Source of the DNA: Teichococcus wenyumeiae
Lineage (GTDB): Bacteria > Pseudomonadota > Alphaproteobacteria > Acetobacterales > Acetobacteraceae
DNA: 64,000 bases
NCBI RefSeq assembly: GCF_003696345.1
Contig: NZ_RFLX01000012.1
Location: 62,001-126,000 of the forward strand
Reading direction: 5' to 3'
Program-made: the position numbers and the translations under genes
Part shown: one piece after another, positions 1-10,276 of the stretch
Numbering within the stretch: the stretch's first letter is position 1
Layout of the letters: every line of letters starts with the position of its first letter
Notes under the pieces: model-generated
The model's input: only the letters and a program-made list of their open reading frames with translations
The model's database searches: none
What the model was told of the DNA's origin: nothing

Positions 1-734
1 TCGACCGGCAGGACCGCACGAGCCTCGCCGTGGTCGGCATGGACGATGAATGGGGCCCGCATTTCGCCGCCGGCCGCGCCGGCAAGGTGGTGCGGATCTC
101 CGGCCAGGCGCGGCAGTCCGGTGGCATCTGGGCCGAGGAGCGCGCGCTGCGCAGCGACGACGGGCTGATCACCGACCTCGGCACCGCCCCCGCCCTGCCC
201 GGCAGCCACAACGCGCAGAATGCCGCCGCCGCCACCGCCGTGGCGCTGCATCTCGGCCTGACGCGGGAGGAGATCGTCGCCGGCATCGCCGATTTCCCCG
301 GCCTGCCGCACCGGCAGGAAGCGGTGGGCACGATCGACGGCATCGCTTTCGTCAATGACAGCAAGGCCACCAATGCCGACAGCACCGAACGCGCGCTGGC
401 CAGCTACGACCGCGTGGTGCTGATCGCGGGCGGCGTGCCCAAGGCGGGCGGCATCGCGCCGCTGGCGCCGCTGTTTCCGCGCATCGCCCATGCCGTGCTG
501 ATCGGCGAGGCGGCGGAGGATTTCGCCGCCACCCTCGCGGCTGGCGGCGTGGCGCATGAGATCGCCGGCACGCTGGAGGCCGCGGTGCCCGCCGCCCTCG
601 CCGCCGCGCGCGCGACGAATACGCCGGTGGTGCTGCTCTCGCCCGCCTGCGCCAGCTTCGACCAGTTCTCCGGCTTCGATGCGCGCGGCGATGCCTTCCG
701 CGCCCAGGTCGCCAGCTTGATGGAAACCGTGTGA
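1..734 (+). CDS. murD: UDP-N-acetylmuramoylalanine-D-glutamate ligase, C-terminal part
   Basis: This is the 3' part of MurD, the cytoplasmic ATP-dependent ligase that adds D-glutamate to UDP-MurNAc-L-Ala. The reading frame is open from the first bases, so the gene begins before the window and about 243 codons are visible. The family motif VNDSKATN is present (around 348-371), as is the C-terminal domain segment SPACASFDQFSGFDARGDAF near the end. Its TGA (732-734) overlaps the ATG of ftsW by one base, so the two are translationally coupled. It is the first visible gene of the division and cell-wall operon. The identification rests on the motifs and on the fixed neighbours ftsW-murG-murC. Confidence 0.95.
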   Translation, partial: DRQDRTSLAVVGMDDEWGPHFAAGRAGKVVRISGQARQSGGIWAEERALRSDDGLITDLGTAPALPGSHNAQNAAAATAVALHLGLTREEIVAGIADFPGLPHRQEAVGTIDGIAFVNDSKATNADSTERALASYDRVVLIAGGVPKAGGIAPLAPLFPRIAHAVLIGEAAEDFAATLAAGGVAHEIAGTLEAAVPAALAAARATNTPVVLLSPACASFDQFSGFDARGDAFRAQVASLMETV

Positions 735-1861
735 TGGCTCTCTCCCGCGCCGACACTTCCGTTCTGGGCCGCTGGTGGTGGACGGTGGACCGCTGGACCC
801 TGGCGGCGCTGCTGTCGCTGGTCGGCTTCGGCTATGTGATGCTGCTGGCGGCATCCCCGGGCGTGGCGGAGCGCATCGGCGCCTCTTCGCGCGACATGTT
901 CATCCTGAAGCAGGTCTTCTTCCTGGCCGCCGCCACGGCGGTGATGGTGTCGATCTCGGTGATGCCGGTGAAGCTGGTGCGGCGCCTGGCGCTGCTGGGC
1001 TGCATCGGCGCGCTGCTGATGACCATGGCGACGCTTTCCGTCGGCGTAGAGATCAAGGGCGCGCGGCGCTGGCTGCACCTGCCGGGCCTGACCATCCAGC
1101 CTTCCGAATTCATGAAGCCCTGCTTTGCGGTGGTCGCCGCCTGGCTGCTGGCGGAAGGGCGCAACTACGGCTGGCGCGCCTATGCCGCCGTGGGCGTGCT
1201 GTTCTTCATGATCGTCGGCACCCTGGCCAAGCAGCCGGACATGGGCATGCTGATGGTGGTGGCCTCGGTCTTCTTCGCGCAGCTTTTCGTCGTCGGGATC
1301 AACATCTTCCTGGTGGCGGGCTGCGGCGTGGTGGGCGTGCTGGGCGCGGTCGGCGCCTATTTCACCATGCCGCACTTCCGGGACCGCCTGAACCGCTTCC
1401 TCGACCCCGCTTCCGGCGACACCTACCAGGTGACGGTGGCCATGGAGGCCTTCGGCCATGGCGGCCTGCTGGGTGTGGGCCCCGGCGAGGGCCGGCTGAA
1501 GGCCATGCTGCCCGACGCCCATGCCGACTTCGTCTATGCCGTCGCGGGCGAGGAGTTCGGCATGATGATCTGCCTGCTGATCCTCGGCGTCTTCGGCTTC
1601 ATCGTGCTGCGCGGGCTGCTGCGGCTGCTGGGCGAGCGCGACATGTTCATCATCCTCGGCGCCACCGGGCTGCTGACGCAGTTCGGGCTGCAGGCCTTCA
1701 TCAACATGGCCTCGGCGCTGCACCTGATCCCGACCAAGGGCATGACGCTGCCCTTCATCTCCTACGGCGGCTCCTCCGTCGTCGCGGTGGCGCTGGGCGC
1801 GGGCATGCTGCTGGCATTGACGCGGCGCCGCATCTCGCGCGCCGCGCAGGACGAGGAATGA
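734..1861 (+). CDS. ftsW: peptidoglycan glycosyltransferase FtsW (SEDS family)
   Basis: FtsW is the integral-membrane SEDS glycan polymerase of the divisome and works with a class B penicillin-binding protein. The 375-residue product has about ten hydrophobic segments. It carries the KGARRW...QPSEFMKP block typical of SEDS proteins (about residues 110-135) and the C-terminal signature LPFISYGGSS (about 337-346). I chose the ATG at 734, which overlaps the murD stop, rather than the GTG one codon earlier. The stop overlaps the murG ATG in an ATGA arrangement. Its position between murD and murG supports FtsW over the paralogue RodA. Confidence 0.96.
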   Translation: MALSRADTSVLGRWWWTVDRWTLAALLSLVGFGYVMLLAASPGVAERIGASSRDMFILKQVFFLAAATAVMVSISVMPVKLVRRLALLGCIGALLMTMATLSVGVEIKGARRWLHLPGLTIQPSEFMKPCFAVVAAWLLAEGRNYGWRAYAAVGVLFFMIVGTLAKQPDMGMLMVVASVFFAQLFVVGINIFLVAGCGVVGVLGAVGAYFTMPHFRDRLNRFLDPASGDTYQVTVAMEAFGHGGLLGVGPGEGRLKAMLPDAHADFVYAVAGEEFGMMICLLILGVFGFIVLRGLLRLLGERDMFIILGATGLLTQFGLQAFINMASALHLIPTKGMTLPFISYGGSSVVAVALGAGMLLALTRRRISRAAQDEE

Positions 1862-2967
1862 CGCGCCCCATCGTCATCGCCGCCGGTGGCACCGGCGGGC
1901 ATTTCTTCCCCGCCGAGGCCCTGGCGGCGGAACTGCTGCGCCGTGGCCACCGCATCGCGCTGATGACCGATGCCCGCAGCGCCGATTACGGCAGCGCCGT
2001 CTTCGCCAATACGGAACGCTTCGTGCTGCAGGGCGCGGGCCTCGCCGGGCGCGGCATGCTGCGCGCCGCCAAGGGCGCCGCGGCGCTGGTGGCTGGCACC
2101 ATGCAGGCGCGCGGGCTGCTGCTGCGCCTGAAGCCGCAGGCGGTGGTGGGCTTCGGCGGCTATCCTTCCGTGCCGCCGCTGCTGGCGGCGCGCATGCTGG
2201 GCGGCCAGCGCCCGGCCACCATCCTGCATGAACAGAACGCGGTGCTCGGCCGCGCCAACCGCCTGCTCTCGCGCGGGGCCGATGCGCTGGCGCTGGCCAT
2301 CGCCAATACCCAGCGCGTGCCGGAGGGCGCGAACCGCGTGCCGGTCGGCAATCCGGTGCGGCCGGCGGTCGCGGCGCTGGCGGGCCAGGGTTTCATCCAG
2401 CCGCAGGGTTCGGTGCGGCTGCTGGTGCTGGGCGGCAGCCTCGGCGCCCGCATCTTTTCCGATGTGGTGCCGGCCGCCATTGCGGAACTGCCGGCGGCGC
2501 TGCGGCAGCGGCTCTCGGTCGTGCAGCAATGCCGCACGGAAGACCTGCCGCGCGTCCGCGCCGCCTATGAGGAACTGCATGTCCCGGCGGAGCTTTCGCC
2601 CTTCTTCGGCGATGTGGCCGGGCTGTATTCCACCGCGCATCTGGTGATCGCCCGCGCGGGCGCTTCCACCGTGGCGGAACTGGCCTGCGCCGGGCGGCCC
2701 AGCCTGCTGGTGCCGCTGCCCGGCGCCATCGACGACCACCAATCCGCCAATGCCCGCGCCCTGGCCGATGCCGGCGCGGCGCAGGTGGTGCCGCAGCGGG
2801 ACTTCACGCCGGCCGCCCTGGCCAAGGCTTTGCAGGACCTGCTGGAAACACCGGATGCACTGGCGCGTGCCGCCGCCGCGGCCGCCGCACTGGCGGCACC
2901 GCAAGCCGCCGCTACACTGGCCGATCTCGTACTCTCCCGCGCCGCGGCGCGCGGTTTTCAGGAATAG
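1858..2967 (+). CDS. murG: UDP-N-acetylglucosamine--N-acetylmuramyl-(pentapeptide) pyrophosphoryl-undecaprenol GlcNAc transferase
   Basis: MurG is a GT28 glycosyltransferase at the inner face of the inner membrane. It turns lipid I into lipid II using UDP-GlcNAc. The 369-residue protein starts with the glycine-rich [10 protein letters not shown] loop (residues 9-18), has a second glycine-rich motif GGSLGARIF in the C-terminal Rossmann domain, and carries the late signature [11 protein letters not shown] that contacts the nucleotide sugar. The ATG at 1858 overlaps the ftsW stop. The open frame extends far upstream inside ftsW, but homology begins at this ATG. The stop lies 7 bases before murC. 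Confidence 0.96.
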   Translation: MTRPIVIAAGGTGGHFFPAEALAAELLRRGHRIALMTDARSADYGSAVFANTERFVLQGAGLAGRGMLRAAKGAAALVAGTMQARGLLLRLKPQAVVGFGGYPSVPPLLAARMLGGQRPATILHEQNAVLGRANRLLSRGADALALAIANTQRVPEGANRVPVGNPVRPAVAALAGQGFIQPQGSVRLLVLGGSLGARIFSDVVPAAIAELPAALRQRLSVVQQCRTEDLPRVRAAYEELHVPAELSPFFGDVAGLYSTAHLVIARAGASTVAELACAGRPSLLVPLPGAIDDHQSANARALADAGAAQVVPQRDFTPAALAKALQDLLETPDALARAAAAAAALAAPQAAATLADLVLSRAAARGFQE

Positions 2968-2974
2968 AACTGCC

Positions 2975-4408
2975 ATGCGCGCGTTGCCGCTGAATATCGG
3001 GCCCATCCACTTCGTCGGTATCGGCGGCATAGGCATGTCCGGCATCGCCGAGGTGCTGCACAACCTCGGCTACGTGGTGCAGGGCAGCGACATCGCCGAA
3101 GGCTACAACATCGACCGGCTGCGCGAGGCCGGCATCAATGTGATGATCGGCCATGACGCCGCCAATCTGGGCACGGCGCAGGTGATCGTGACCTCCACCG
3201 CCGTGAAGCGCGACAACCCGGAAGTGGTGGCCGCCCGTTCCCGCCTCATTCCGGTGGTGCGCCGCGCGGAGATGCTGGCGGAGCTGATGCGGCTGAAGTG
3301 GGGCATCGCCATCGGCGGCACCCATGGCAAAACTACCACGACATCGCTGGTCGCCACCGTGCTGGAAGCGGCGAAGCTGGACCCGACCGTGATCAACGGC
3401 GGCATCATCAACGCCTATGGCACCAATACCCGCCTGGGCGAGGGCGAATGGATGGTGGTGGAGGCGGATGAGAGCGACGGCTCCTTCCTGCGCCTGCCGG
3501 CTGTCGCCGCCGTCGTCACCAACATGGACCCGGAGCACCTGGACCACTGGGGCACCGAGGAAGCGATGAAGCAGGGCTATGCCCAGTTCGTCGGCAATAT
3601 CCCCTTCTACGGTTTCGCAGTGCTCTGCGCGGACCACCCGAATGTGCAGGCGATGATCCCCTCGATCGATCGCCGCCTGATCACCTACGGCTTCTCGCAG
3701 CAGGCCGATGTGCGGGCGGAGCGCCTGATCACCGACCGCATGGGCGCGACCTTCGAGGTGACGGTGCATGACCGCAACACCGGCCGCACCCGCCAGTTGA
3801 AGCCGATGCGCCTGCCGATGCTGGGCCAGCACAATGTGCAGAACGCCCTGGCCGCCATCGCCGTCGGCATTGAGATGGATATCGACGAAGGCACCATCCG
3901 CTCGGCGCTGGCCGGCTTCAAGGGCGTGAAGCGCCGCTTCACCCGCGTGGGCGAGGCCAATGGCATCCAGGTGATCGACGATTACGGCCACCACCCGGTG
4001 GAGATCGCCGCCGTGCTGAAGGCGGCGCGGCAGGCGGGCGCGCGGGACGTGATCGCGGTGGTGCAGCCGCACCGCTATTCGCGGCTGAAGCAGTTGTTCG
4101 AGGACTTCTGCCAGTGCATGAACGATGCCGGCACCGTCATTGTCGCGGATGTCTACGCCGCCGGTGAGCAGAAGATCGAGGGCTTCGACCGCGACGCGCT
4201 GGTGGACGGGCTGCGCTCCCACGGCCATCGCAGCGTCGTGCCGCTGCCCGGGCCGGACAGCCTGCCGGAGATGATCAATGCCATCGCCAAGCCGGGCGAC
4301 TACGTCGTCTGCCTCGGCGCCGGCAATATCACCACCTGGGCCGCAGCCCTGCCCGAGAAGCTGATGGAACTGCAGCCGCGCCCGCGCGTCGCCGGGGGGA
4401 AGCGGTGA
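2975..4408 (+). CDS. murC: UDP-N-acetylmuramate--L-alanine ligase
   Basis: MurC attaches L-alanine to UDP-MurNAc in the cytoplasm, the first Mur ligase step. The 477-residue protein has the N-terminal UDP-binding motif [12 protein letters not shown] (about 9-20), the ATP P-loop GGTHGKTTT (about 110-118) and the C-terminal motif [10 protein letters not shown]. Length matches the family. The ATG at 2975 lies just after the murG stop; the open frame upstream inside murG is not homologous. The 3' end overlaps the murB GTG (GTGA). All catalytic motifs are intact. Confidence 0.96.
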   Translation: MRALPLNIGPIHFVGIGGIGMSGIAEVLHNLGYVVQGSDIAEGYNIDRLREAGINVMIGHDAANLGTAQVIVTSTAVKRDNPEVVAARSRLIPVVRRAEMLAELMRLKWGIAIGGTHGKTTTTSLVATVLEAAKLDPTVINGGIINAYGTNTRLGEGEWMVVEADESDGSFLRLPAVAAVVTNMDPEHLDHWGTEEAMKQGYAQFVGNIPFYGFAVLCADHPNVQAMIPSIDRRLITYGFSQQADVRAERLITDRMGATFEVTVHDRNTGRTRQLKPMRLPMLGQHNVQNALAAIAVGIEMDIDEGTIRSALAGFKGVKRRFTRVGEANGIQVIDDYGHHPVEIAAVLKAARQAGARDVIAVVQPHRYSRLKQLFEDFCQCMNDAGTVIVADVYAAGEQKIEGFDRDALVDGLRSHGHRSVVPLPGPDSLPEMINAIAKPGDYVVCLGAGNITTWAAALPEKLMELQPRPRVAGGKR

Positions 4409-5313
4409 AGCCCGGCATGGCGGAAAACCCGACCCTTCCCCCGCTGCGCGGCCGCGTGCAGCAGGATGCGCCGCTGGCCGCCACCACCTGGTTCCGCGTC
4501 GGCGGCCCGGCCGAGTGGCTGGTGCGCCCGGCCGATGTGGACGACCTGCTGCTGCTGCTGCGCGACAAGCCGCGCGACATGCCGCTGATCACCATCGGCG
4601 CCGCCTCCAACCTGCTGGTGCGGGACGGCGGCGTGCGCGGAATCGTGCTGAAGCTGGCACGTGGCTTTTCCGAGATCGTGGTGGAAGCCGATGGCATCGT
4701 CGCCGGTGCCGCGGCGCTGGATGCGACGGTAGCGGAACATGCGGCGGAAGCGGGTCTCGATGGCCTCGCCTTTCTGTCCGGCATTCCCGGCAGCATCGGC
4801 GGCGCCGTCGCCATGAATGCCGGTGCCTACGGCGCCGAGGTGAAGGACGTGCTGGACTGGGCCGAGATTGCGACGCCCGCCGGCCTGCTGCGACTTTCGG
4901 CGGCGGAACTCGGCTTTGCCTATCGCCGCGCCGCGCTGCCGGAAGGCGGCGTGGTGGTGCGTGCGCGCTTCCATGCGAAGCCGGGCGACAAGGACGCCAT
5001 CGCCGAGCAGATGCGCACCATCCGCGCCGCGCGCGAGGAAACCCAGCCCGTGCGCGCCCGCACCGGCGGCTCCACCTTCAAGAACCCGGCGGGCCGCAAG
5101 GCCTGGGCGCTGATCGATGCCGCCGGCTGCCGCGGGCTGAAGCGCGGCGGCGCGCAGATCTCGGAGAAGCACTGCAACTTCCTGCTCAACCTGGGCGAGG
5201 CCACGGCCGCCGATCTGGAAGGGCTGGGCGAGGATGTGCGCGAAAAGGTGCGCGACATGTCCGGCATCACGCTGGACTGGGAGATCAAGCGGATCGGGGA
5301 GGCTTTGTCGTGA
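4405..5313 (+). CDS. murB: UDP-N-acetylenolpyruvoylglucosamine reductase
   Basis: MurB is the FAD-dependent reductase that converts UDP-GlcNAc-enolpyruvate to UDP-MurNAc. The protein shows the FAD-binding block [13 protein letters not shown] (about 29-41), the [11 protein letters not shown] motif and the catalytic serine region GGSTFKNP; a late glutamate region (LNLGEAT) is also present. Two starts are possible: the GTG at 4405, coupled to the murC stop, or the ATG at 4417, four codons later. I report the first. It overlaps ddl at 5310-5313. Length (302 residues) fits the type I MurB of alphaproteobacteria. Confidence 0.95.
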   Translation: MKPGMAENPTLPPLRGRVQQDAPLAATTWFRVGGPAEWLVRPADVDDLLLLLRDKPRDMPLITIGAASNLLVRDGGVRGIVLKLARGFSEIVVEADGIVAGAAALDATVAEHAAEAGLDGLAFLSGIPGSIGGAVAMNAGAYGAEVKDVLDWAEIATPAGLLRLSAAELGFAYRRAALPEGGVVVRARFHAKPGDKDAIAEQMRTIRAAREETQPVRARTGGSTFKNPAGRKAWALIDAAGCRGLKRGGAQISEKHCNFLLNLGEATAADLEGLGEDVREKVRDMSGITLDWEIKRIGEALS

Positions 5314-6221
5314 AGCGCATCGCGGTTCTGCATGGCGGCTTTTCCTCGGAGCGCGAGGTTTCGCTGGCCACGGGCGCCCAGGTCATCGCGGCCCTGCGCG
5401 ACGCCGGCTTCGAGGTGCTGCCGGTGGAGGTGACGCAGGATCTTTCCGCGCTGATCGCCACCTTGCAGCGCGAGAAGCCGGACGCGGTCTTCAACGCCCT
5501 GCACGGTCCCTTCGGCGAGGATGGCTGCATCCAGGGCGTGCTGGACTGGCTTAAGATTCCTTACACGCATTCCGGCGTGCGGGCTTCCTCCGTCGCGATG
5601 GACAAGCACGCGGCCAAGGCGGTCTTCGCCGCTGCCGGCCTGCCGCTGGCCGAGCACCGCGTCGTCACGGCCGAGCAGCTTGAAGCCGCCGACCCCCTGC
5701 CCCGCCCCTATGTGGTGAAGCCGCTGAACGAAGGTTCCTCCGTCGGCGTCGAGATCCTGCGCGAGGGCGACAACCGCCGCGCCGAGGTGGCGCGCAACTG
5801 GCGCTTCGGGCCGCAGATCATGGCCGAGGAATACATCCCCGGCCGGGAGCTGACCGTGGCCGTGATGGGCGAGGATGCGCTGGCGGTGACCGAGATCGGC
5901 ACCGGCCATGCCTTCTACGACTACGACGCCAAATACGCCGATGGCGGCAGCCGGCACACCATTCCGGCGCAGGTGCCGGAGGATGTGGCGCGGGAGGCGA
6001 TGCGCATCGCACGTTCTGCGCATGATGCGCTGGGTTGTCGTGGCGTATCGCGGGCCGATCTGCGATATGATGACTCCACCGGCCGCGTTGTGCTGCTGGA
6101 AGTCAACACACAGCCTGGCATGACCCGTACGAGCCTGGTGCCCGAGCAGGCCGCCTATCGCGGCATCGGCTTTTCCGATTTGTGCGCATGGATGGTGCAG
6201 GAAGCTCGCCATGGCCCGTAA
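5310..6221 (+). CDS. ddl: D-alanine--D-alanine ligase
   Basis: Ddl joins two D-alanines with ATP to supply the dipeptide for MurF. It is an ATP-grasp enzyme of 303 residues. Visible motifs are the N-terminal LHGGFSSEREVS, the HGPFGEDG loop, the ATP-grasp lysine region PYVVKPLNEGSSVGV, and the metal-binding C-terminal part LLEVNTQPGMTRTSLVPEQA. Translation starts at GTG 5310, coupled to the murB stop, and the end overlaps ftsQ by 11 bases. Everything expected for an active enzyme is present. Confidence 0.95.
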   Translation: MKRIAVLHGGFSSEREVSLATGAQVIAALRDAGFEVLPVEVTQDLSALIATLQREKPDAVFNALHGPFGEDGCIQGVLDWLKIPYTHSGVRASSVAMDKHAAKAVFAAAGLPLAEHRVVTAEQLEAADPLPRPYVVKPLNEGSSVGVEILREGDNRRAEVARNWRFGPQIMAEEYIPGRELTVAVMGEDALAVTEIGTGHAFYDYDAKYADGGSRHTIPAQVPEDVAREAMRIARSAHDALGCRGVSRADLRYDDSTGRVVLLEVNTQPGMTRTSLVPEQAAYRGIGFSDLCAWMVQEARHGP

Positions 6222-7116
6222 CCCTGCATCGATGCGCGGCGCGCCGCGCTCGCGCCTGGCCGCCGAGGGCACCCGCCCCCGTGCGCCCGCGCCGCAGCGC
6301 CCCAGCAGCCTGCGCCTCTGGCTGCGCCGCCGCCGGCCGCTGCTGCGCCCGGCGCTGTTCGGCCTCGGCGCGCTCAGCATCGCGGCGGTCTGCGGCGTCA
6401 GCCTCGCGGCGCTGGAACCCGCCGGCCGCTTCTCCTGGCTGAACGAAGGCGTCGCCGAGATCGGCGCCGGCTTCGGGCTGACGGTGCAGGAGATCGTGGT
6501 GCGCGGGCAGCAGAACACGCCCAAGGAACTGATCCGCGCCGCCATCGGCATCCGCAACGGCGACCCGCTGCTGGCCTTCTCGCCGGAAGCGGCGCGGCAG
6601 CGGCTGGAAAGCATTGCCTGGATCGAGAGCGCGGAGGTGCAGCGCAACCTCTCCGGCAACATCCTGGTGGTGGTGCATGAGCGGCGGCCCTTCGCCATCT
6701 GGCAGCACAACAACGACTTCGCGGTGGTGGACCGCGAGGGCCGCGTGGTCTCCGCCGATACGCTGGATGCCTTCGGCCCGCTGCCGCTGCTGGTGGGCGA
6801 AGGCGCGCACAAGAACGGCGCCGCCGTCTACGATGAGTTGAAGAAGGCGCCGGAGGTGCTCGCCCGCACCCAGGCGCTGATCTATGTCAGCCAGCGGCGC
6901 TGGAACCTGCGGCTGCACAACGGCACCGATATCCTGCTGCCCGAGGGGCATGAGGATGCCGCCATCGCGCGGCTGGCCGAGTTGCAGAAGGCACAGTCGC
7001 TGCTGGACCGGCCTGTTGTCGCCATCGACATGCGGCTGCCGGACCGGCTGGTGGTGCGCCAGCACCCGCAGCCCGAGCAGCCCGCCACCAGTCCGCGCGG
7101 ACGAGGCCGCGGATGA
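6211..7116 (+). CDS. ftsQ: cell division protein FtsQ
   Basis: FtsQ is a bitopic inner-membrane protein that links early and late divisome parts. The 301-residue product has an Arg/Pro-rich cytoplasmic tail, one membrane helix at about residues 49-70, then a periplasmic POTRA domain beginning at LTVQEIVVRGQQNTPKE and the FtsQ beta domain with a conserved WNLRLHNG-type strand. The gene overlaps the 3' end of ddl and its stop overlaps the ftsA ATG. FtsQ diverges fast, so the call leans on topology and on its place between ddl and ftsA. Confidence 0.92.
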   Translation: MARNPASMRGAPRSRLAAEGTRPRAPAPQRPSSLRLWLRRRRPLLRPALFGLGALSIAAVCGVSLAALEPAGRFSWLNEGVAEIGAGFGLTVQEIVVRGQQNTPKELIRAAIGIRNGDPLLAFSPEAARQRLESIAWIESAEVQRNLSGNILVVVHERRPFAIWQHNNDFAVVDREGRVVSADTLDAFGPLPLLVGEGAHKNGAAVYDELKKAPEVLARTQALIYVSQRRWNLRLHNGTDILLPEGHEDAAIARLAELQKAQSLLDRPVVAIDMRLPDRLVVRQHPQPEQPATSPRGRGRG

Positions 7117-8399
7117 ACCGCATCACCCGCCTTTCCGCCGCCGAGACACAACCGCTGAAGCGCAAGCGCGCGCGCAGCGGGCCATATGGTGTGCTGGATA
7201 TCGGCAGCTCCAAGGTGGTCTGCCTGATCGGCAAGGTGGAAAGCGACGGCAGGCCGCGCGTGCTCGGCTATGGCTGGCAGCGCGCGCGCGGCGTCAAGGG
7301 CGGCAATATCGTCGACCTGCAGGAAGCCGAGCATTCCATCCGCGCGGCTGTCGCGCAGGCGGAGGAGATGGCGGACCTGAAGCTCTCGGGCGCTATCGTC
7401 AACCTCTCCTGCGGCCAGCCTTCCTCGCGCGTGATGAACCTGCAATGGCCGATCGGCGGCCGTGCCGTCACGGAAGCTGACCTGCGCGCGGTGCTGAGCG
7501 AAGGCCGCCGCCGCTCGCAGGAGGAAGGGCGCGAGACGGTGCATGCCGCCACGCTCGGCTTCACCATCGATTCCACGCCAGGCGTCGAAGATCCGCGCGG
7601 CATGATGTGCGAGCTGCTCGGCGTGAAGCTGCATCTGGTGGATGGGGCTTCCGCGGCGCTGCGCAACCTCGGCCTCTGCCTCGCCGGCTGCGACCTGGAG
7701 GTGGAGGAGCTGGTGAGCGCGCCCTTCGCCGCAGCACTCTCCGTTCTTGTCGAGGATGAGAAGCAGCTTGGCGCCACTGTCATCGACATGGGCGGCGGCA
7801 CCACCAATATCGCCGTCTATGGCGACGGCTACCTGCTGCACACGGCACAGCTTCCGGTGGGTGGCTGGCAGGTGACCAACGATCTGGCGCGCGGCCTCGC
7901 CACGCCTCTAGGGCATGCGGAGCGCATGAAGACGCTGCATGGCTCCTGCATGGAAGGCGGCAACGACCAGAAGGAAATGCTGTCCGTGCCGCAGGTCGGC
8001 GAGGATGACGACCATCTGGTGCAGGTTTCGCGCGCCCACATGGTCGGCATCATCAGGCCGCGGCTGGAAGAAACCCTGGAACTGGTGCGCGACCGGCTGG
8101 AGAGCGCGCTGGTTGGCAGTGAATCGGGTGCGCGCGTGGTCTTGACCGGCGGCGCCAGCCAATTGGTTGGCGTGCGCGATCTTGCCGCGCGCATCCTCGA
8201 TAAACCCGTGCGGATCGGCAGGCCGCAACCCGTGCCGGGTCTGCCGGATTCCGCACTTGGTCCTGATTTCGCCACTACCCTGGGGCTGTTGCACTGGGGT
8301 GCTGGCGAGGGCCGTCCGTTGCTTGATCTGGATCCTGCTCCGGAACGCGGAAACGGTCGATTTATTCGCTTCGTCAACTGGCTTCGCGACCGCGTCTGA
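7113..8399 (+). CDS. ftsA: cell division protein FtsA
   Basis: FtsA is the actin-like ATPase that tethers FtsZ to the membrane. The 428-residue product has the phosphate-1 motif LDIGSSKVVCLIGK (about 28-41), phosphate-2 IDMGGGTTNIAVYGDG (about 226-241), the adenosine motif VVLTGGASQLVG, and a C-terminal amphipathic tail FIRFVNWLRDRV that fits the membrane-targeting helix. The start at 7113 overlaps the ftsQ stop (ATGA). A 70-base gap separates it from ftsZ. Confidence 0.96.
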   Translation: MNRITRLSAAETQPLKRKRARSGPYGVLDIGSSKVVCLIGKVESDGRPRVLGYGWQRARGVKGGNIVDLQEAEHSIRAAVAQAEEMADLKLSGAIVNLSCGQPSSRVMNLQWPIGGRAVTEADLRAVLSEGRRRSQEEGRETVHAATLGFTIDSTPGVEDPRGMMCELLGVKLHLVDGASAALRNLGLCLAGCDLEVEELVSAPFAAALSVLVEDEKQLGATVIDMGGGTTNIAVYGDGYLLHTAQLPVGGWQVTNDLARGLATPLGHAERMKTLHGSCMEGGNDQKEMLSVPQVGEDDDHLVQVSRAHMVGIIRPRLEETLELVRDRLESALVGSESGARVVLTGGASQLVGVRDLAARILDKPVRIGRPQPVPGLPDSALGPDFATTLGLLHWGAGEGRPLLDLDPAPERGNGRFIRFVNWLRDRV

Positions 8400-8469
8400 T
8401 GCATTCTGAACGCGCGCCGATTCACCGCCCGAACAACGCCGCTGGCCACGCCCAAGGAGACATGCTGTC

Positions 8470-10068
8470 ATGACGCTGAACCTGACCATCCCGCGCCAGC
8501 AGCACACGGATTTCAGTCCGCGAATCACCGTCGTCGGTGTTGGCGGCGCGGGCTGCAACGCCGTGAACAACATGATCGCCATGGGCCTCGACGGCGTCGA
8601 GTTCCTGGTGGCGAATACCGACGCGCAGGCGCTCGTGCACAGCCGCGCGGAACGCCGCGTGCAGCTCGGCCCGCACCTGACGCAGGGCCTGGGCGCGGGC
8701 GCAAAGCCGGAAATCGGCCGCGCGGCGGCCGAGGAAGCGACCGAGGACCTGGCGCGGCACCTCGAAGGCATGCACATGGTGTTCATCACCGCGGGCATGG
8801 GCGGCGGCACGGGCACCGGCGCGGCGCCGGTCATCGCGCGCATGGCGCGTGAGCGTGGCATCCTGACGGTGGGCGTGGTGACGAAGCCCTTCGACTTCGA
8901 AGGCCCGAAGCGCCGCCGCTCCGCCGAGGTCGGCCTGGAGGATCTGCAGTCCTATGTGGACACGCTGATCGTCATTCCGAACCAGAATCTCTTCCGCAAG
9001 GCGAACGAGCGCACCACGTTCGCCGAAGCCTTCAAGATGGCGGACGACGTGCTCTACATGGGCGTGCGCGGCGTCACTGACCTGATGGTCAACCCGGGCC
9101 TGGTGAACCTCGACTTCGCCGACATCCGCACCGTGATGGCGGAGATGGGCAAGGCGATGATGGGCACCGGCGAGGGCGAGGGCGAGGACCGCGCGGTGAA
9201 GGCGGCCGAGGCCGCGATCAGCAACCCGCTGCTGGAGGATACCTCCATGCTCGGCGCCAAGGGCGTGCTGATCAACATCACCGGCGGCTACGACATGACG
9301 CTGTTCGAGGTGGATGCCGCGGCCAACCGCATCCGCAGCGAAGTGGACGAAGATGCCAACATCATCTTCGGCTCCTCGGTCGACGAGGACATGAATGGCC
9401 GCCTCCGCGTCTCGGTGGTCGCCACCGGTATAGACGCCATTCAGGAGCAGCCGGCGGCCGAGCGTCCGAAGCTGGTGGCCATGGGTGGCGCCGGGCCGGT
9501 GAACGCCGTCTCCAACACCGGCATCGCGCCGCAGCAGCCGAACCAGCCGCGTGGCGTGATGGGTGCGCCGGTGGCGCCCCGCGCCATGATGCCGCAGCAG
9601 GGCGCGCCGGTGGGTGGCCCCGTGCGCGTCGGTGGCCCGATGGCTGGCGCGCCGCGCCGCCCGGCCGGCATGGCTTCTGCCGCCCCCGTGCCCGCCGCCC
9701 CGGCTGGCTTCGCCGAGTCGCAGACCAACTTCGCCCCGGTCGAGGCCCCCTCGCCCGAGGATGTGCCGGCGGGCATCGCGTCCCAGGCTGAGCCGCAGCA
9801 GCGCAGCGCGCCGACGGCGACCCGGCCTGTGGCGCCCTCGCCGGCCTCGGCCCCGGCGCCGACCAGCGGCGGCGGCTTCAGCCTCTTCCGCAAGGCGACG
9901 GGCCTGATGCGCCGCAACCTGACCGGCGAGGGTGACACCACCCAGCCGGCGGCCCCGCAGCAGGCCGCGCCCCGCCCCGCCGCGCCGCAGCCCGCTCCGG
10001 CGCAGCCGAATGCGGAGGAAATGAACGGGCTCGACATCCCGACCTTCCTGCGCCGCCAGAGCAACTAA
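8470..10068 (+). CDS. ftsZ: cell division protein FtsZ
   Basis: FtsZ is the tubulin-like GTPase that forms the division ring. The GTPase domain spans about residues 1-330, with [14 protein letters not shown] (about 22-35), the tubulin signature [13 protein letters not shown] (about 115-127) and the T7-loop region NLDFADI. It is followed by a long, disordered linker rich in Pro, Ala and Gln (about 340-510). The extreme C terminus [10 protein letters not shown] is the conserved peptide that binds FtsA and other partners. At 532 residues it is longer than in enterobacteria, as in many alphaproteobacteria. AAGGAG at 8453-8458 is the likely ribosome site. A terminator follows. Confidence 0.97.
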   Translation: MTLNLTIPRQQHTDFSPRITVVGVGGAGCNAVNNMIAMGLDGVEFLVANTDAQALVHSRAERRVQLGPHLTQGLGAGAKPEIGRAAAEEATEDLARHLEGMHMVFITAGMGGGTGTGAAPVIARMARERGILTVGVVTKPFDFEGPKRRRSAEVGLEDLQSYVDTLIVIPNQNLFRKANERTTFAEAFKMADDVLYMGVRGVTDLMVNPGLVNLDFADIRTVMAEMGKAMMGTGEGEGEDRAVKAAEAAISNPLLEDTSMLGAKGVLINITGGYDMTLFEVDAAANRIRSEVDEDANIIFGSSVDEDMNGRLRVSVVATGIDAIQEQPAAERPKLVAMGGAGPVNAVSNTGIAPQQPNQPRGVMGAPVAPRAMMPQQGAPVGGPVRVGGPMAGAPRRPAGMASAAPVPAAPAGFAESQTNFAPVEAPSPEDVPAGIASQAEPQQRSAPTATRPVAPSPASAPAPTSGGGFSLFRKATGLMRRNLTGEGDTTQPAAPQQAAPRPAAPQPAPAQPNAEEMNGLDIPTFLRRQSN

Positions 10069-10091
10069 GCTTCTCGAGTCCCTGCCAGGTG

Positions 10092-10124
10092 AAAGGCCCC
10101 CGTGTCACACGGGGGCCTTTTGCT
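10092..10124 (+). terminator. Rho-independent terminator after ftsZ
   Basis: A 13-bp perfect stem (10092-10104 pairs with 10108-10120) with a 3-base loop is followed by T-rich sequence. It lies 24 bases after the ftsZ stop and separates the division operon from lpxC. The arms begin with A and end with T runs, so it could also work on the other strand. Confidence 0.9.
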
Positions 10125-10148
10125 TTGCAGCATTTCATTTAGAAACAG

Positions 10149-10166
10149 GTATTTACAGCGAAATAC
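10149..10166. promoter_or_regulatory. inverted repeat GTATTT-N6-AAATAC between ftsZ and lpxC
   Basis: A perfect 6-bp inverted repeat with a 6-base spacer lies in an AT-richer patch 110 bases before lpxC. It may be an operator or part of a promoter region. No known regulator site was recognised. Confidence 0.35.
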
Positions 10167-10223
10167 GCGGTAATAAGCCTTGACTCGCCCAATGGCCCCG
10201 CCGGTGTCATTTAAGCCCTGCCA

Positions 10224-10251
10224 GGAGCGTTAAGAATTTTGGTTACGCTCC
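10224..10251 (+). promoter_or_regulatory. stem-loop in the lpxC leader region
   Basis: GGAGCGT (10224-10230) and ACGCTCC (10245-10251) form a perfect 7-bp inverted repeat around an AT-rich loop, extended by TAA/TTA. It ends 25 bases before the lpxC ATG, so it could fold in the leader RNA just before the ribosome site (AGAGG near 10267). Confidence 0.35.
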
Positions 10252-10276
10252 ATGAAAGACAGGATCAGAGGCGTTT

